A stretch of 64,000 bases of DNA, from positions 186,001 through 250,000 of the forward strand of contig NZ_AFNU02000004.1 of assembly GCF_000215935.2 (NCBI RefSeq), given 5' to 3'. A model generated the notes under the pieces. That model made no database searches, was not told the DNA's origin, and saw nothing but the letters and a program-made list of their open reading frames with translations. The stretch's first letter is position 1. Each line of letters begins with the position of its first letter. Source of the stretch: Haloplasma contractile SSD-17B. GTDB lineage: Bacteria > Bacillota_I > Bacilli_A > Haloplasmatales > Haloplasmataceae. Both the position numbers and the translations under genes were made by a program. Shown in pieces: positions 50,794-59,626 of the stretch.

Positions 50794-50823
50794 AAAAACT
50801 CATGATTAAATCATGAGTTTTTT
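50794..50823 (+). terminator. asnS terminator
   Basis: AAAACTCATGA pairs with TCATGAGTTTT around a short loop, followed by T. Confidence 0.88.
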
Positions 50824-51022
50824 AATGCCTTTCTAAGTAAATTATAATGTCAAAGTCTTATAAAATTATGCACTGTTTAAACTATTTATAGATTTTTTTA
50901 GCGCCATATACTTGGTATTTGATACAAAAATATCCCTTAGGGTCTTTATAAAAATGCTCTCTTTTAGTATAGACAATAGTGGGTATAATTGGTAAAATAA
51001 AAAAAAGAGGTGGTGGTGTATT

Positions 51023-51436
51023 ATGAGTAACTTAAGTCAGAAGAAACAAGAGGAATTTTATTTATACTTATATTTATTTTTATTAATTCTATTTACAGGC
51101 CTAATGATTAAAGGTTTTTATGAAGTAAGTGAATATTTCAAGAATCCTTATCCTACCTTTATCGACTCAATATCAAGAATGAACGGTGGTCTTAAAATTA
51201 CTTTATCAAGATTAAAAGTAGGAAGACTCATCTATGTTACAGGTTTTATTGGATTAGTCTCATGTAATATTATCTATTTTCGGTATAAAGGAAAACAAAA
51301 ACAACTAAAATTTATGCGTATAAGTGCTACCCATAATTTAAAGAAGAAAGTTCCAATAGAGCGTGTCGCACAAAGGACAAAGCTCCCAATAGAGGAATTA
51401 ATTTTTATTAGGGATGAATTAGATAAAAATGAATAA
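51023..51436 (+). CDS. small two-helix membrane protein, unknown
   Basis: A 137-residue protein: a membrane helix (~14-34, YLYLFLLILFTGLMIKGFY), an outside loop of ~45 residues, a second helix (~76-94, IYVTGFIGLVSCNIIYF), then a basic cytoplasmic tail with a helix-turn-helix-like LKKKVPIERVAQRTKLPIEEL. The tail could bind DNA or a partner, but no family is recognised. RBS AAAGAGGTGGTGG. Confidence 0.65.
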   Translation: MSNLSQKKQEEFYLYLYLFLLILFTGLMIKGFYEVSEYFKNPYPTFIDSISRMNGGLKITLSRLKVGRLIYVTGFIGLVSCNIIYFRYKGKQKQLKFMRISATHNLKKKVPIERVAQRTKLPIEELIFIRDELDKNE

Positions 51437-51591
51437 TAGATAACCAACAAAATAAAGTAGCGACTTCTTATAAACGTTCGGAGTTGCGAGTTCATTTTGG
51501 GGTCATTTAATGATAAAACATATATTATTATCATCAAATTTCTGTAACAGAGCCAAAACTATTTATAAAAGATAACAAATATCTCAATTAC

Positions 51592-51630
51592 AAAAACACC
51601 TACTAGTTAGAAAATTAGCTAGTAGGTGTT
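51592..51630 (-). terminator. ridA terminator
   Basis: AACACCTACTAG pairs perfectly with CTAGTAGGTGTT around a 12-base loop, followed by five T on the minus strand. Confidence 0.88.
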
Positions 51631-51684
51631 TCTATATAAAAATCATTACATATAGTGCTTGAAAATGTTAAGGCTATAAAGGAA

Positions 51685-52065
51685 TTACTTGATTGCTATT
51701 GCGTCAATTTCAACTTTTACATCTTTAGGTAAACGGGACACTTCTACTGTTGCTCTTGCCGGTTTATTTTCTGAAAAGATTGTTGCATAGACTTCATTTA
51801 CTTGACTAAAATCATTCATATCGCTTATATAAATCGTTGTCTTTACAACATCATCAAAGGAATAGTTTGCTTTTTCTAATATAGCCCTAAGATTTTTTAA
51901 TACTTGTTCTGTCTGTTTACTAACGTCATCTGATATTAGTGTCATCGTCTCTGGGATAAAAGGAATTTGTCCCGATATAAATAACATATTTCCCTTTTTA
52001 ATAGCTTGGGAATAGGGACCAATAGCTCTTGGTGCATGTTCTGTAAAAATCATTTCGTTACTCAT
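51685..52065 (-). CDS. ridA: RidA family enamine/imine deaminase
   Basis: A 126-residue RidA/YjgF protein: [26 protein letters not shown] at the start, and [21 protein letters not shown] at the end with the conserved catalytic-pocket arginine. Active RidA proteins hydrolyse reactive enamines made by PLP enzymes, which fits the PLP-linked genes of this genome. It is the only minus-strand gene between rpmH and parB. Confidence 0.95.
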   Translation of the reverse strand: MSNEMIFTEHAPRAIGPYSQAIKKGNMLFISGQIPFIPETMTLISDDVSKQTEQVLKNLRAILEKANYSFDDVVKTTIYISDMNDFSQVNEVYATIFSENKPARATVEVSRLPKDVKVEIDAIAIK

Positions 52066-52716
52066 ACTATAACCTCCTGTAAAATTATACCGATATTATA
52101 TCACTATTCATTTGACTAGAAAAGAGAAATCGGTAAAGCATTAACATTAAACCATAAACAAAAATAGTGTAACATAGAGGTAGCATACAATTTTTTATGA
52201 GCGTATGAAATAGAATTGATTGATTACTTTAACCATATATGGATATTTTAGTATCGATTAGATATTACATTTATAACTGAAAAACGTTATTCCAATATAA
52301 CGGTGAACCCAGGTATTAATTTAATGTTCTGAATCATAAAGACAAAAACTGGCATCAACTCCACTTTTTTGTACAAATTATAGGGCTAAGTTTATTAGTT
52401 TTTTATGAAACATACCAAATACAAGTTAAAATGGCAAGTTGCTTCTTAAGGAACGTATTTAGAGTTATTTTAACTTATATAAAGCCTCTACAATCTGTTT
52501 AGTTACATTAAACGTAATTGAATGAATGAGAGTATTTTTTTAATTAAGACAAATAATACGAAAACTTATTACAAATTTACAATAAACAATTCATATAGAT
52601 AGGAGATTTTTACTAAATATGTTATATAAACCCTATAAATATGGTAATATATTTATAGTATCTAATTTATAAAAATTGTTTATTTAAATCAATTATTAAA
52701 GGAGAATGAACATTAT
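52066..52716. other. gene-free stretch upstream of mnmG
   Basis: 650 AT-rich bases between divergent ridA and mnmG. I see no gene and no strong hairpin. Promoters for both neighbours are expected but none is clear enough to mark. Confidence 0.55.
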
Positions 52717-54606
52717 ATGTATGACATAATTGTTATAGGTGGTGGTCATGCAGGATGTGAAGCAGCACTTGCTCCTGCTAGAATGGGCGTTAAAACTGCC
52801 ATGATTACCGCTAATATAGATAAAATTGCACATATGCCATGTAACCCTTCTATAGGAGGACCAGCGAAAGGAATTGTTGTTCGTGAAATCGATGCCCTTG
52901 GAGGAGAGATGGCACGTAATACAGACAAATCTCATATTCAAATGAAGCTTCTAAATACAGGAAAAGGACCTGCTGTAAGGGCGTTACGTGCACAGGCTGA
53001 TAAAGTTGATTATCCAAAAGAAATGATTAACACAATCATGAACCAAGAAAATTTAGATGTGATAGAAGAAATGGTTGATGGGTTAATTATAGAAGATGAA
53101 GCTATAAAAGGTGTCTATTTAGAAGGTGGACGAGAAATACATGCCAAGGCTGTTATCATCACAACAGGTACCTATATGCAAAGTAGAATATTAGTTGGAA
53201 GTGAATCAACAGAAAGTGGACCTGATGAAGAACGGCCATCTAAAAATTTATCGGATAATCTTAGACAATTGGGATTCAATACATTTAGATTAAAAACGGG
53301 TACACCACCAAGAGTAGCAATAGATACAATCGACTATAGTAAAACTGAAATTCAACCAGGAGATGACGTATACCGGTCGTTTAGTTTTGATACAGTGGAA
53401 TTTAAACCAATTGAGGAACAAGTTCCATGTTATTTAACCTATACGAATGAAGGAACACATGACTTAATAAAATGTAATTTAGAAAAATCATCTATGTACG
53501 GAGCTGTTAAAGATGTAACTAGTACAGGTCCAAGGTATTGTCCTTCTATAGAGGATAAAATTGTGCGTTTTAGTGATAAACCAAGACATCAAATTTTTTT
53601 AGAACCAGAGAGCAAGCACATTAACGAAATTTACGTTCAAGGATTTTCAACAAGTCTACCAAAGGAAGTACAAGAAGAAATGATTCAAACAATAGTAGGG
53701 CTTGAGAATTGTAAGATTGTACGCTATGCCTATGCAATTGAGTATGATGCTGTTGACCCTAGACAACTGTGGCCTACTTTGGAATCAAAAGTTTTAGAAG
53801 GCCTATACCTGGCAGGTCAAATAAATGGGACCAGTGGCTATGAAGAAGCAGCAGGTCAAGGCTTAATGGCAGGTATTAATGCTGCACTTAAAATTACGGG
53901 AAAAGAACAACTTGTTCTAAAGCGAAATGAAGCCTATATAGGTGTATTGATTGATGATCTAGTAACAAAAGGGACAATAGAACCTTACAGATTACTAACA
54001 TCAAGAGCTGAATTTAGGTTATTATTAAGACACGATAATGCAGATATCAGACTACGAGAATATGGACATAAGATTGGTTTAATTGATGATGAACGGTACA
54101 TGAGATTTAAAAAGAAACTTACGTCTATTGAAAATGAAAAGAAGAGATTACAGAAGATAAAACTTACGCCTACAGATTCTATTAATAGTTATCTTGAATC
54201 GATTGAATCATCCCCATTAAAGGATGGAATTACAGCGTATAACATAATGAAACGTCCTGAAATAAACTATACACATGTTCTTAAAATGTTAGGTGAGGAA
54301 CAACGATTAAGTCAGGAAGAAGTTGAACAAGTAGAGATTCAAATAAAATATGAAGGATATATCAAGAAGACTCTTAAACAGGTTGAAAAGAAAGAAAAGT
54401 CAGAAAATAAACAGATTCCTAAAGATATAGATTATAACAAGGTATCGAATCTTGCGCTTGAGGCTAGACAAAAGTTAATAGAAATAAGACCTTTAACGAT
54501 AGGACAAGCTAGTCGAATATCTGGCGTCAATCCATCAGACATTCAAATATTACTTATTTATTTAGAAACATTTAATAGACGAAGTAAGGGGGAACATAAT
54601 GAATAA
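52717..54606 (+). CDS. mnmG: tRNA uridine 5-carboxymethylaminomethyl modification enzyme MnmG
   Basis: A 629-residue FAD-dependent enzyme: dinucleotide-binding [43 protein letters not shown] in parts, [14 protein letters not shown]-like [16 protein letters not shown], and the C-terminal helical domain that binds MnmE. It acts with MnmE on U34 of tRNAs. It overlaps rsmG by eight bases. RBS AAAGGAGAATG. Confidence 0.97.
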   Translation: MYDIIVIGGGHAGCEAALAPARMGVKTAMITANIDKIAHMPCNPSIGGPAKGIVVREIDALGGEMARNTDKSHIQMKLLNTGKGPAVRALRAQADKVDYPKEMINTIMNQENLDVIEEMVDGLIIEDEAIKGVYLEGGREIHAKAVIITTGTYMQSRILVGSESTESGPDEERPSKNLSDNLRQLGFNTFRLKTGTPPRVAIDTIDYSKTEIQPGDDVYRSFSFDTVEFKPIEEQVPCYLTYTNEGTHDLIKCNLEKSSMYGAVKDVTSTGPRYCPSIEDKIVRFSDKPRHQIFLEPESKHINEIYVQGFSTSLPKEVQEEMIQTIVGLENCKIVRYAYAIEYDAVDPRQLWPTLESKVLEGLYLAGQINGTSGYEEAAGQGLMAGINAALKITGKEQLVLKRNEAYIGVLIDDLVTKGTIEPYRLLTSRAEFRLLLRHDNADIRLREYGHKIGLIDDERYMRFKKKLTSIENEKKRLQKIKLTPTDSINSYLESIESSPLKDGITAYNIMKRPEINYTHVLKMLGEEQRLSQEEVEQVEIQIKYEGYIKKTLKQVEKKEKSENKQIPKDIDYNKVSNLALEARQKLIEIRPLTIGQASRISGVNPSDIQILLIYLETFNRRSKGEHNE

Positions 54607-55306
54607 ACAACAATTTATACAAGAACTCGAAAAAGATAATATTACTATAAGTCAAGAACAAATCCTGCTCCTAGATCAATATTATGAACATTTAATTGAG
54701 TGGAACAAAAAGATGAATTTAACATCGATCATAGATAAGGAAGAAGTGTATCTTAAGCATTTTTATGATTCGATAACATTAGTTATAAATGCCGACTTAA
54801 GACAAGGAAGTACAATTTGTGATATCGGAGCAGGTGCAGGATTCCCAAGTATTCCAGTTAAAATAGTAAGACCTGATTTAAAAATAACGATTGTTGATTC
54901 ATTAAATAAACGAATTACATTTGTTAATTATGTGATTAAAGAATTAGGACTAACAGATATTGAAGCAAAACATGACCGTGCAGAATCACATGCTGAACGT
55001 TATAGAGAGCATTATGATTATGTTACTGCAAGAGCTGTCGCTAGGTTATCCATATTGTCTGAACTTTGTATACCATTAGTAAGAGAGGGCGGACACTTTA
55101 TTGCTATGAAAGGGCAAACGGGTGAAGAGGAGTTAAAAGAAGCAACTACTGCATATAAAACACTTGGTACAAATATAAAATCAAGTCATATATTTGAGCT
55201 TCCTTTTCAAGGTGGGACAAGAACCATCATAATTTTTAAAAAAATTAAAAAAACCCCTAAAAAATACCCTAGGAATTATGGTAAAATTAAAAAGAAACCT
55301 TTGTAA
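54599..55306 (+). CDS. rsmG: 16S rRNA (guanine527-N7)-methyltransferase RsmG
   Basis: A 235-residue SAM-dependent methyltransferase: [17 protein letters not shown] at the start, SAM motif [16 protein letters not shown], and later [16 protein letters not shown]. The C-terminus has a lysine-rich extension ([17 protein letters not shown]). It methylates G527 of 16S rRNA. Usual partner of mnmG, here translationally overlapped with it. Confidence 0.95.
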   Translation: MNKQQFIQELEKDNITISQEQILLLDQYYEHLIEWNKKMNLTSIIDKEEVYLKHFYDSITLVINADLRQGSTICDIGAGAGFPSIPVKIVRPDLKITIVDSLNKRITFVNYVIKELGLTDIEAKHDRAESHAERYREHYDYVTARAVARLSILSELCIPLVREGGHFIAMKGQTGEEELKEATTAYKTLGTNIKSSHIFELPFQGGTRTIIIFKKIKKTPKKYPRNYGKIKKKPL

Positions 55307-55424
55307 TAGATTTAGAATTAAAAAGTGTTCTTGATCAGTTATTAATAACAATATATTCAATAATACATGTTTTAAAATTTACTTTGGTAAAATCATTTAA
55401 TAGAAGAATGGTGGAGGTGATTTT

Positions 55425-56678
55425 GTGGCCTATTTATATGAAGATAAAGAACTAGTATATGAACAACGCATGCAATCACTGAGGAAACGTGTGATTCTTG
55501 TCAATAAGGCAATATTTGTAACGAATATTATTGCCACTTTTCTATTATATTTTAATAATAATACAGGGCGGGAACTTGCAGAGATAGTGGGACTTATATT
55601 TATTGTTAATGCAATCATTGGCTATGCAATCGTAATAAATAATGATAGTTTTCAACAGTTATATCTCGCTATGTATACATCAATTATAGGAATTATAGTT
55701 GTTACGATTAATATATTTCTAATGGAGCGAACCCCTACTACTTATTTTTTAATTTATTTAGCTATATCCGTAATTAGTATATATAAGGATAAAAAAGCGG
55801 TAGGAATCGGGTATACCATTATTACGTGTTATGCGACGATTATTCATTTTAAATATATTGATGATTTAGTGGGTAGTGCTGCAAATGGAAATATATATTC
55901 CGCATTTGTTTTTGAAGGGGTACTGCTTGCAATATTAGGAATTCACTTTATTCGTTCATTTTATAATGAGATTGAAATTGATGATTTATATACTAAACTA
56001 GAATCCTACAAAGAACTAGAGTTGAAATATCACTCTACAATTGTAAGTTTACTTGAGAAAGACAGTCAACTAAAATCATATACAGACAAGATAATAAGTA
56101 AAAATACATTTAAAAAGTATGAATACTACATTAACTTATTTAAAGAGAATTATTACCTTAAGGATAACATCGATAATCTATTGATGCGGTATAGTGATTT
56201 ACAACTGACTAGAAATCCTAAAAAAGTTATTAGCAGAAAACTTGGTGGTTATAGGTTAAAAAAAGAAGTGATGCAACTCGAGCAATTCTCCACCTATAAA
56301 TTGTCTAAGATGGTTAGTTTACTAATGACACTATCTTATAAGAAGATGAATGTTAAGCAGGTTGATGAAATCAAGAATTATGAACTCTTATTTGATGACC
56401 CAGACATGGAGTTTGAAACTCAGGTTTTAGGATTTATAATTTTATATGAAAATCTAAGACATACAAAGGGAGGTTACTTTGAATCATTAACACACGAAGA
56501 TATTCTAGAGTTGTTTAAGGAATACCCAATAAGAGATTATGTCAATAAAGAAATATTAGATTTCTTCTACGAGCATGAAGAAAAGTTTAATATGGTTTTT
56601 GAAAACGAAGAACCCCATAACGAACCAATTGATAATGATGAAACGAAGACATTTAATATGGACAAAGAAGAAGAGTAG
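55425..56678 (+). CDS. multi-helix membrane protein with coiled coil and unknown cytoplasmic domain
   Basis: A 417-residue protein starting GTG behind TGGAGGTG. About six membrane helices occupy residues ~20-190, similar in layout to sensor-type membrane domains. A coiled-coil segment follows (~195-245, DDLYTKLESYKELELKYHS), then a helical cytoplasmic domain (~250-385). The part FIILYENLRHTKGGYFESLTHEDILELFKEY recalls the last helices of HD-GYP domains, but the catalytic HD and GYP motifs are missing. An acidic tail ends the protein. It sits between rsmG and noc, where Bacillus has no such gene. Confidence 0.7.
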   Translation: MAYLYEDKELVYEQRMQSLRKRVILVNKAIFVTNIIATFLLYFNNNTGRELAEIVGLIFIVNAIIGYAIVINNDSFQQLYLAMYTSIIGIIVVTINIFLMERTPTTYFLIYLAISVISIYKDKKAVGIGYTIITCYATIIHFKYIDDLVGSAANGNIYSAFVFEGVLLAILGIHFIRSFYNEIEIDDLYTKLESYKELELKYHSTIVSLLEKDSQLKSYTDKIISKNTFKKYEYYINLFKENYYLKDNIDNLLMRYSDLQLTRNPKKVISRKLGGYRLKKEVMQLEQFSTYKLSKMVSLLMTLSYKKMNVKQVDEIKNYELLFDDPDMEFETQVLGFIILYENLRHTKGGYFESLTHEDILELFKEYPIRDYVNKEILDFFYEHEEKFNMVFENEEPHNEPIDNDETKTFNMDKEEE

Positions 56679-56726
56679 GATATAATAACTAATGAAATAA
56701 CCTTATTAGGCGGGGAGAGTGATTTT

Positions 56727-57524
56727 ATGAATATATTTAAGAACCAGAAAGACAAGGTAGTAAATTTAAAACTCGATCAAGTAATCCCAAATAACAGTCA
56801 ACCACGAACAATCTTTGATCAAGAAAAGATAACAGAACTGTCAGAATCGATTAAAGAACATGGAATTATACAACCAATCATTGTCAGGTTTAAAGATGGC
56901 TTGTATGAAATCGTTGCAGGTGAACGTAGGTACAGAGCTTGCAAAGATTTAGGATTTGATATGATTCCTGCAATTGTAAAAGAATATAATGACTCTGAAG
57001 TAGCTTCTGTAGCCGTTATTGAAAATATACAAAGAGAAGATTTAACGGCAATTGAAGAAGCAAGGGCTTATAAACTACTAATGGAAAAACAGAATATGAA
57101 GCAGGAAGAGTTAGCAACTAAACTAGGAAAAGCTCAGTCAACAATTGCAAATAAAATTCGTCTCCTAAACTTACCTATTAATGTTCAAGAAGCGGTACTG
57201 GGAAAAGAGGTCTCAGAACGGCATGCTAGAGCATTGTTATCGGTCAAAGATCATGAATTACAAACAACTATTTTACAGACAATTATCGACAAAGATTTAA
57301 CGGTTAAAGAAACCGAACAGTTAATTAAAAAGAAATTAAATAAAGATACTGAACAGAAAAAAGCAACGATTGTTCAAAAAATTCCCAAGGATGTTCGTAT
57401 TGCAATGAATACATTGAATCACGCAGTTTCAATGATCACTAGAACAGGGTTAGAAGTGGAAACAAATCAGCGAGAAGATGATACAAGTTATACCTTAGAA
57501 ATTAAAATTCCTAAGAGTTCTTAG
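56727..57524 (+). CDS. noc: nucleoid occlusion protein Noc (ParB family)
   Basis: A 265-residue ParB-like protein: QVIPNNSQPRTIFDQEKITELSESI, the CTP-binding motif in IVAGERRYRACKDL, VIENIQREDLTAIEEARAY and the HTH segment TKLGKAQSTIANKIRLLNLP. It begins with an N-terminal amphipathic stretch (MNIFKNQKDKVVNLKL), as in Noc proteins that bind membrane. Position before soj-spo0J supports Noc. I did not find Noc-binding sites (TATTTCCCGGGAAATA) in the window. Confidence 0.88.
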   Translation: MNIFKNQKDKVVNLKLDQVIPNNSQPRTIFDQEKITELSESIKEHGIIQPIIVRFKDGLYEIVAGERRYRACKDLGFDMIPAIVKEYNDSEVASVAVIENIQREDLTAIEEARAYKLLMEKQNMKQEELATKLGKAQSTIANKIRLLNLPINVQEAVLGKEVSERHARALLSVKDHELQTTILQTIIDKDLTVKETEQLIKKKLNKDTEQKKATIVQKIPKDVRIAMNTLNHAVSMITRTGLEVETNQREDDTSYTLEIKIPKSS

Positions 57525-57543
57525 ACTTTTTTCATATAAAACT

Positions 57544-57577
57544 AAAAGTTATCCACAAATAGTGGATAACTTTTTTT
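57544..57577 (+). terminator. noc terminator built from DnaA-box sequences
   Basis: AAAGTTATCCAC pairs with GTGGATAACTTT around a 5-base loop, followed by T. The left arm contains a perfect DnaA box TTATCCACA (57549-57557), and the right arm an inverted near-box. It is both a good terminator and a possible DnaA-binding cluster. Confidence 0.85.
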
Positions 57578-57660
57578 AATTTATATATATTTTTTTTATA
57601 AAGTATGGTAAAATAATGATGAAAATACAAAAAATATGTAGGATAATGTAGGTGAATAAA

Positions 57661-58425
57661 ATGGGTAAAATTATTGCGATAGCGAATCAAAAAGGTGGAG
57701 TAGGAAAGACTACAACTAGTATAAACTTAGCTTCTAGTTTAACGCATTTAGGAGATAACGTATTAGTAGTAGATATAGACCCTCAGGGTAATGCAACAAC
57801 AGGACTTGGGGTAAATCGTGGTGAACTGAAAAGAAGTGTATACGATATTCTATTAGAGGAAACGAATTCAGAAGAGCTAATTATTAATACATCATTTGAG
57901 AACCTAGACCTTATTCCTGCAACAATGGATTTAGCTGGTGCTGAAGTACAACTTGTAGGTGTCGAGAAACGTGAATACCGACTAGCAAATCAATTAAGAA
58001 AATTAAAAGATAAATATGATTATATTATAATTGACTGTCCTCCTTCACTAGGACTACTAACAATTAATGCCTTAACTGCAGCAGATTCTGTAATTATCAC
58101 AGTTCAATGTGAATATTATGCACTAGAAGGTTTAACGCAATTATTAAATACAATTCGAATTACACAAAAATATTTAAATAAAAATCTTGGTTTAGAAGGT
58201 GTACTTCTAACGATGCTAGATGCAAGAACAAATCTAGGTATAGAAGTAACCAAAGAAGTAAAAATGTTTTTCAAAGAAAAAGTATATTCAACAATTATTC
58301 CAAGAAATATACATTTAGCTGAATCTCCGTCACATGGTAAACCAATTATTGAATATGCACCTACCTCAAAAGGGGCTAAAGTGTACTTAGATTTAGCAAA
58401 GGAAGTGAAATCACAAAATGAGTAG
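57661..58425 (+). CDS. soj: chromosome partitioning ATPase ParA/Soj
   Basis: A 254-residue deviant-Walker-A ATPase: ANQKGGVGKTTTSINLASSL, DIDPQGNATTGLG, and YIIIDCPPSLGLLTINAL. ATP-bound dimers bind DNA and are released by ParB. In Bacillus Soj also regulates DnaA. I use the ATG at 57661 behind GTAGGTG rather than the GTG at 57652. It overlaps parB by eight bases. Confidence 0.96.
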   Translation: MGKIIAIANQKGGVGKTTTSINLASSLTHLGDNVLVVDIDPQGNATTGLGVNRGELKRSVYDILLEETNSEELIINTSFENLDLIPATMDLAGAEVQLVGVEKREYRLANQLRKLKDKYDYIIIDCPPSLGLLTINALTAADSVIITVQCEYYALEGLTQLLNTIRITQKYLNKNLGLEGVLLTMLDARTNLGIEVTKEVKMFFKEKVYSTIIPRNIHLAESPSHGKPIIEYAPTSKGAKVYLDLAKEVKSQNE

Positions 58426-59302
58426 TAGATTAGGTAAAGGATTAGGTGCCTTATTTACTGAAAATAATACATTTGAAGAAGAACCACAACAGGGTGAACA
58501 AATATCTCAAATTCCATTAGAAAATTTACGTCCAAATCCATATCAACCGAGAAAAGAATTCGATGAAGAGAAAATAGAAGAATTAAAAACCTCAATAGAA
58601 GAACATGGTGTATTTCAGCCTATAATAGTTCGAAAAATAGAGAACCTTCAAGATAAATTCTATATTGTTGCCGGTGAGAGACGCTTTCGAGCTTGTCGCG
58701 CCTTAGGTCTTGAGACTATACCTGCAATCGTTCGGGATATCGATGATCAAATAATGGCGGAAGTAGCACTACTTGAGAATCTACAGAGAGAGAACTTAAA
58801 TGCTATTGAGGAAGCGATGGCGTTCAAAATGCTTATTGAAAAATATGAGTTAACTCAAAGCGAGGTTGCAAAACGTGTAGGGAAAAGTAGAGCACACGTT
58901 ACCAATATGCTACGGATTCTAAACTTGCCAGTATCGATACAAACATATCTAAATAATGAGCAAATTGATTTTGGACATGCAAAAGTATTAGCTGGATTAG
59001 ACGACCCTGAATTAATGAAAGAACTTGCGAACCAGGTAATTGAAGAGAAACTGTCTGTTAGAGCACTAGAACAATTAACTCGAGAAAAACGTAATAGTGA
59101 CCAGATTGAACAACCTAAATCAAAGACGGTTAAACAACCTGAACGTAATGTAAATACTGTGGCGCTTGAAAATGATTTAATAAGTAAATTAGGAACGAAT
59201 GTTAAAATAAATGAAGGTAAAAATGGTGGAAAATTAGTTATTGATTTTAACGATACTAAAAACTTGAATGATATTCTACTTAAGATGAATTTAATTGATT
59301 AA
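58418..59302 (+). CDS. parB: chromosome partitioning protein ParB/Spo0J
   Basis: A 294-residue CTPase clamp that loads at parS: GKGLGALF at the N-terminus, NPYQPRKEFDEEKIEELKTSI, the CTP site in YIVAGERRFRACRALG, LLENLQRENLNAIEEA, and the HTH VAKRVGKSRAHVTNMLRILNLP. The C-terminal dimerisation domain is present. Two parS sites of this system lie at 21.8 and 23.2 kb. Confidence 0.96.
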   Translation: MSSRLGKGLGALFTENNTFEEEPQQGEQISQIPLENLRPNPYQPRKEFDEEKIEELKTSIEEHGVFQPIIVRKIENLQDKFYIVAGERRFRACRALGLETIPAIVRDIDDQIMAEVALLENLQRENLNAIEEAMAFKMLIEKYELTQSEVAKRVGKSRAHVTNMLRILNLPVSIQTYLNNEQIDFGHAKVLAGLDDPELMKELANQVIEEKLSVRALEQLTREKRNSDQIEQPKSKTVKQPERNVNTVALENDLISKLGTNVKINEGKNGGKLVIDFNDTKNLNDILLKMNLID

Positions 59303-59316
59303 TAGGAGGGCTCCTC

Positions 59317-59511
59317 ATGATTTCTAAGGACTATGAACTAAATGATCTTGTTGTTATGAAGAAACAGCATCCTTGTGGAGCTAATAAATGGAAAATTATA
59401 CGAATGGGCGCTGATATTCGTATAAAGTGTATGAATTGTAATCGAAGTATCATGATGACACGTGGTGACTTTAACCGAAAATTAAAAAACATAATAACAG
59501 ATGATGAATAA
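59317..59511 (+). CDS. DUF951 family protein
   Basis: A 64-residue protein beginning SKDYELNDLVVMKKQHPCG and containing a single Cys plus a CMNC pair, typical of DUF951 (YyzM type), which is often encoded after parB in Firmicutes. RBS AGGAGGGCTCC. Function unknown. Confidence 0.9.
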   Translation: MISKDYELNDLVVMKKQHPCGANKWKIIRMGADIRIKCMNCNRSIMMTRGDFNRKLKNIITDDE

Positions 59512-59535
59512 GGTGAGAAATTTCTTACCTTATTT
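59507..59535 (+). terminator. terminator of soj-parB-DUF951
   Basis: AATAAGGT pairs with ACCTTATT, with further pairing AGAAATTTCT inside, followed by six T. The stem begins in the last codons of the DUF951 gene. Confidence 0.8.
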
Positions 59536-59574
59536 TTTATTTTTAAAATTAGTAACAATAATATGAGTATAAAA

Positions 59575-59609
59575 AAAGTCGAGACTCCATTAATAAGGAA
59601 CTCGACTTT
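59575..59609 (-). terminator. terminator of the two-component operon
   Basis: AAAGTCGAG pairs with CTCGACTTT. Seven T follow on the minus strand. Confidence 0.85.
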
Positions 59610-59626
59610 ACTTAACTGTATTTGAT

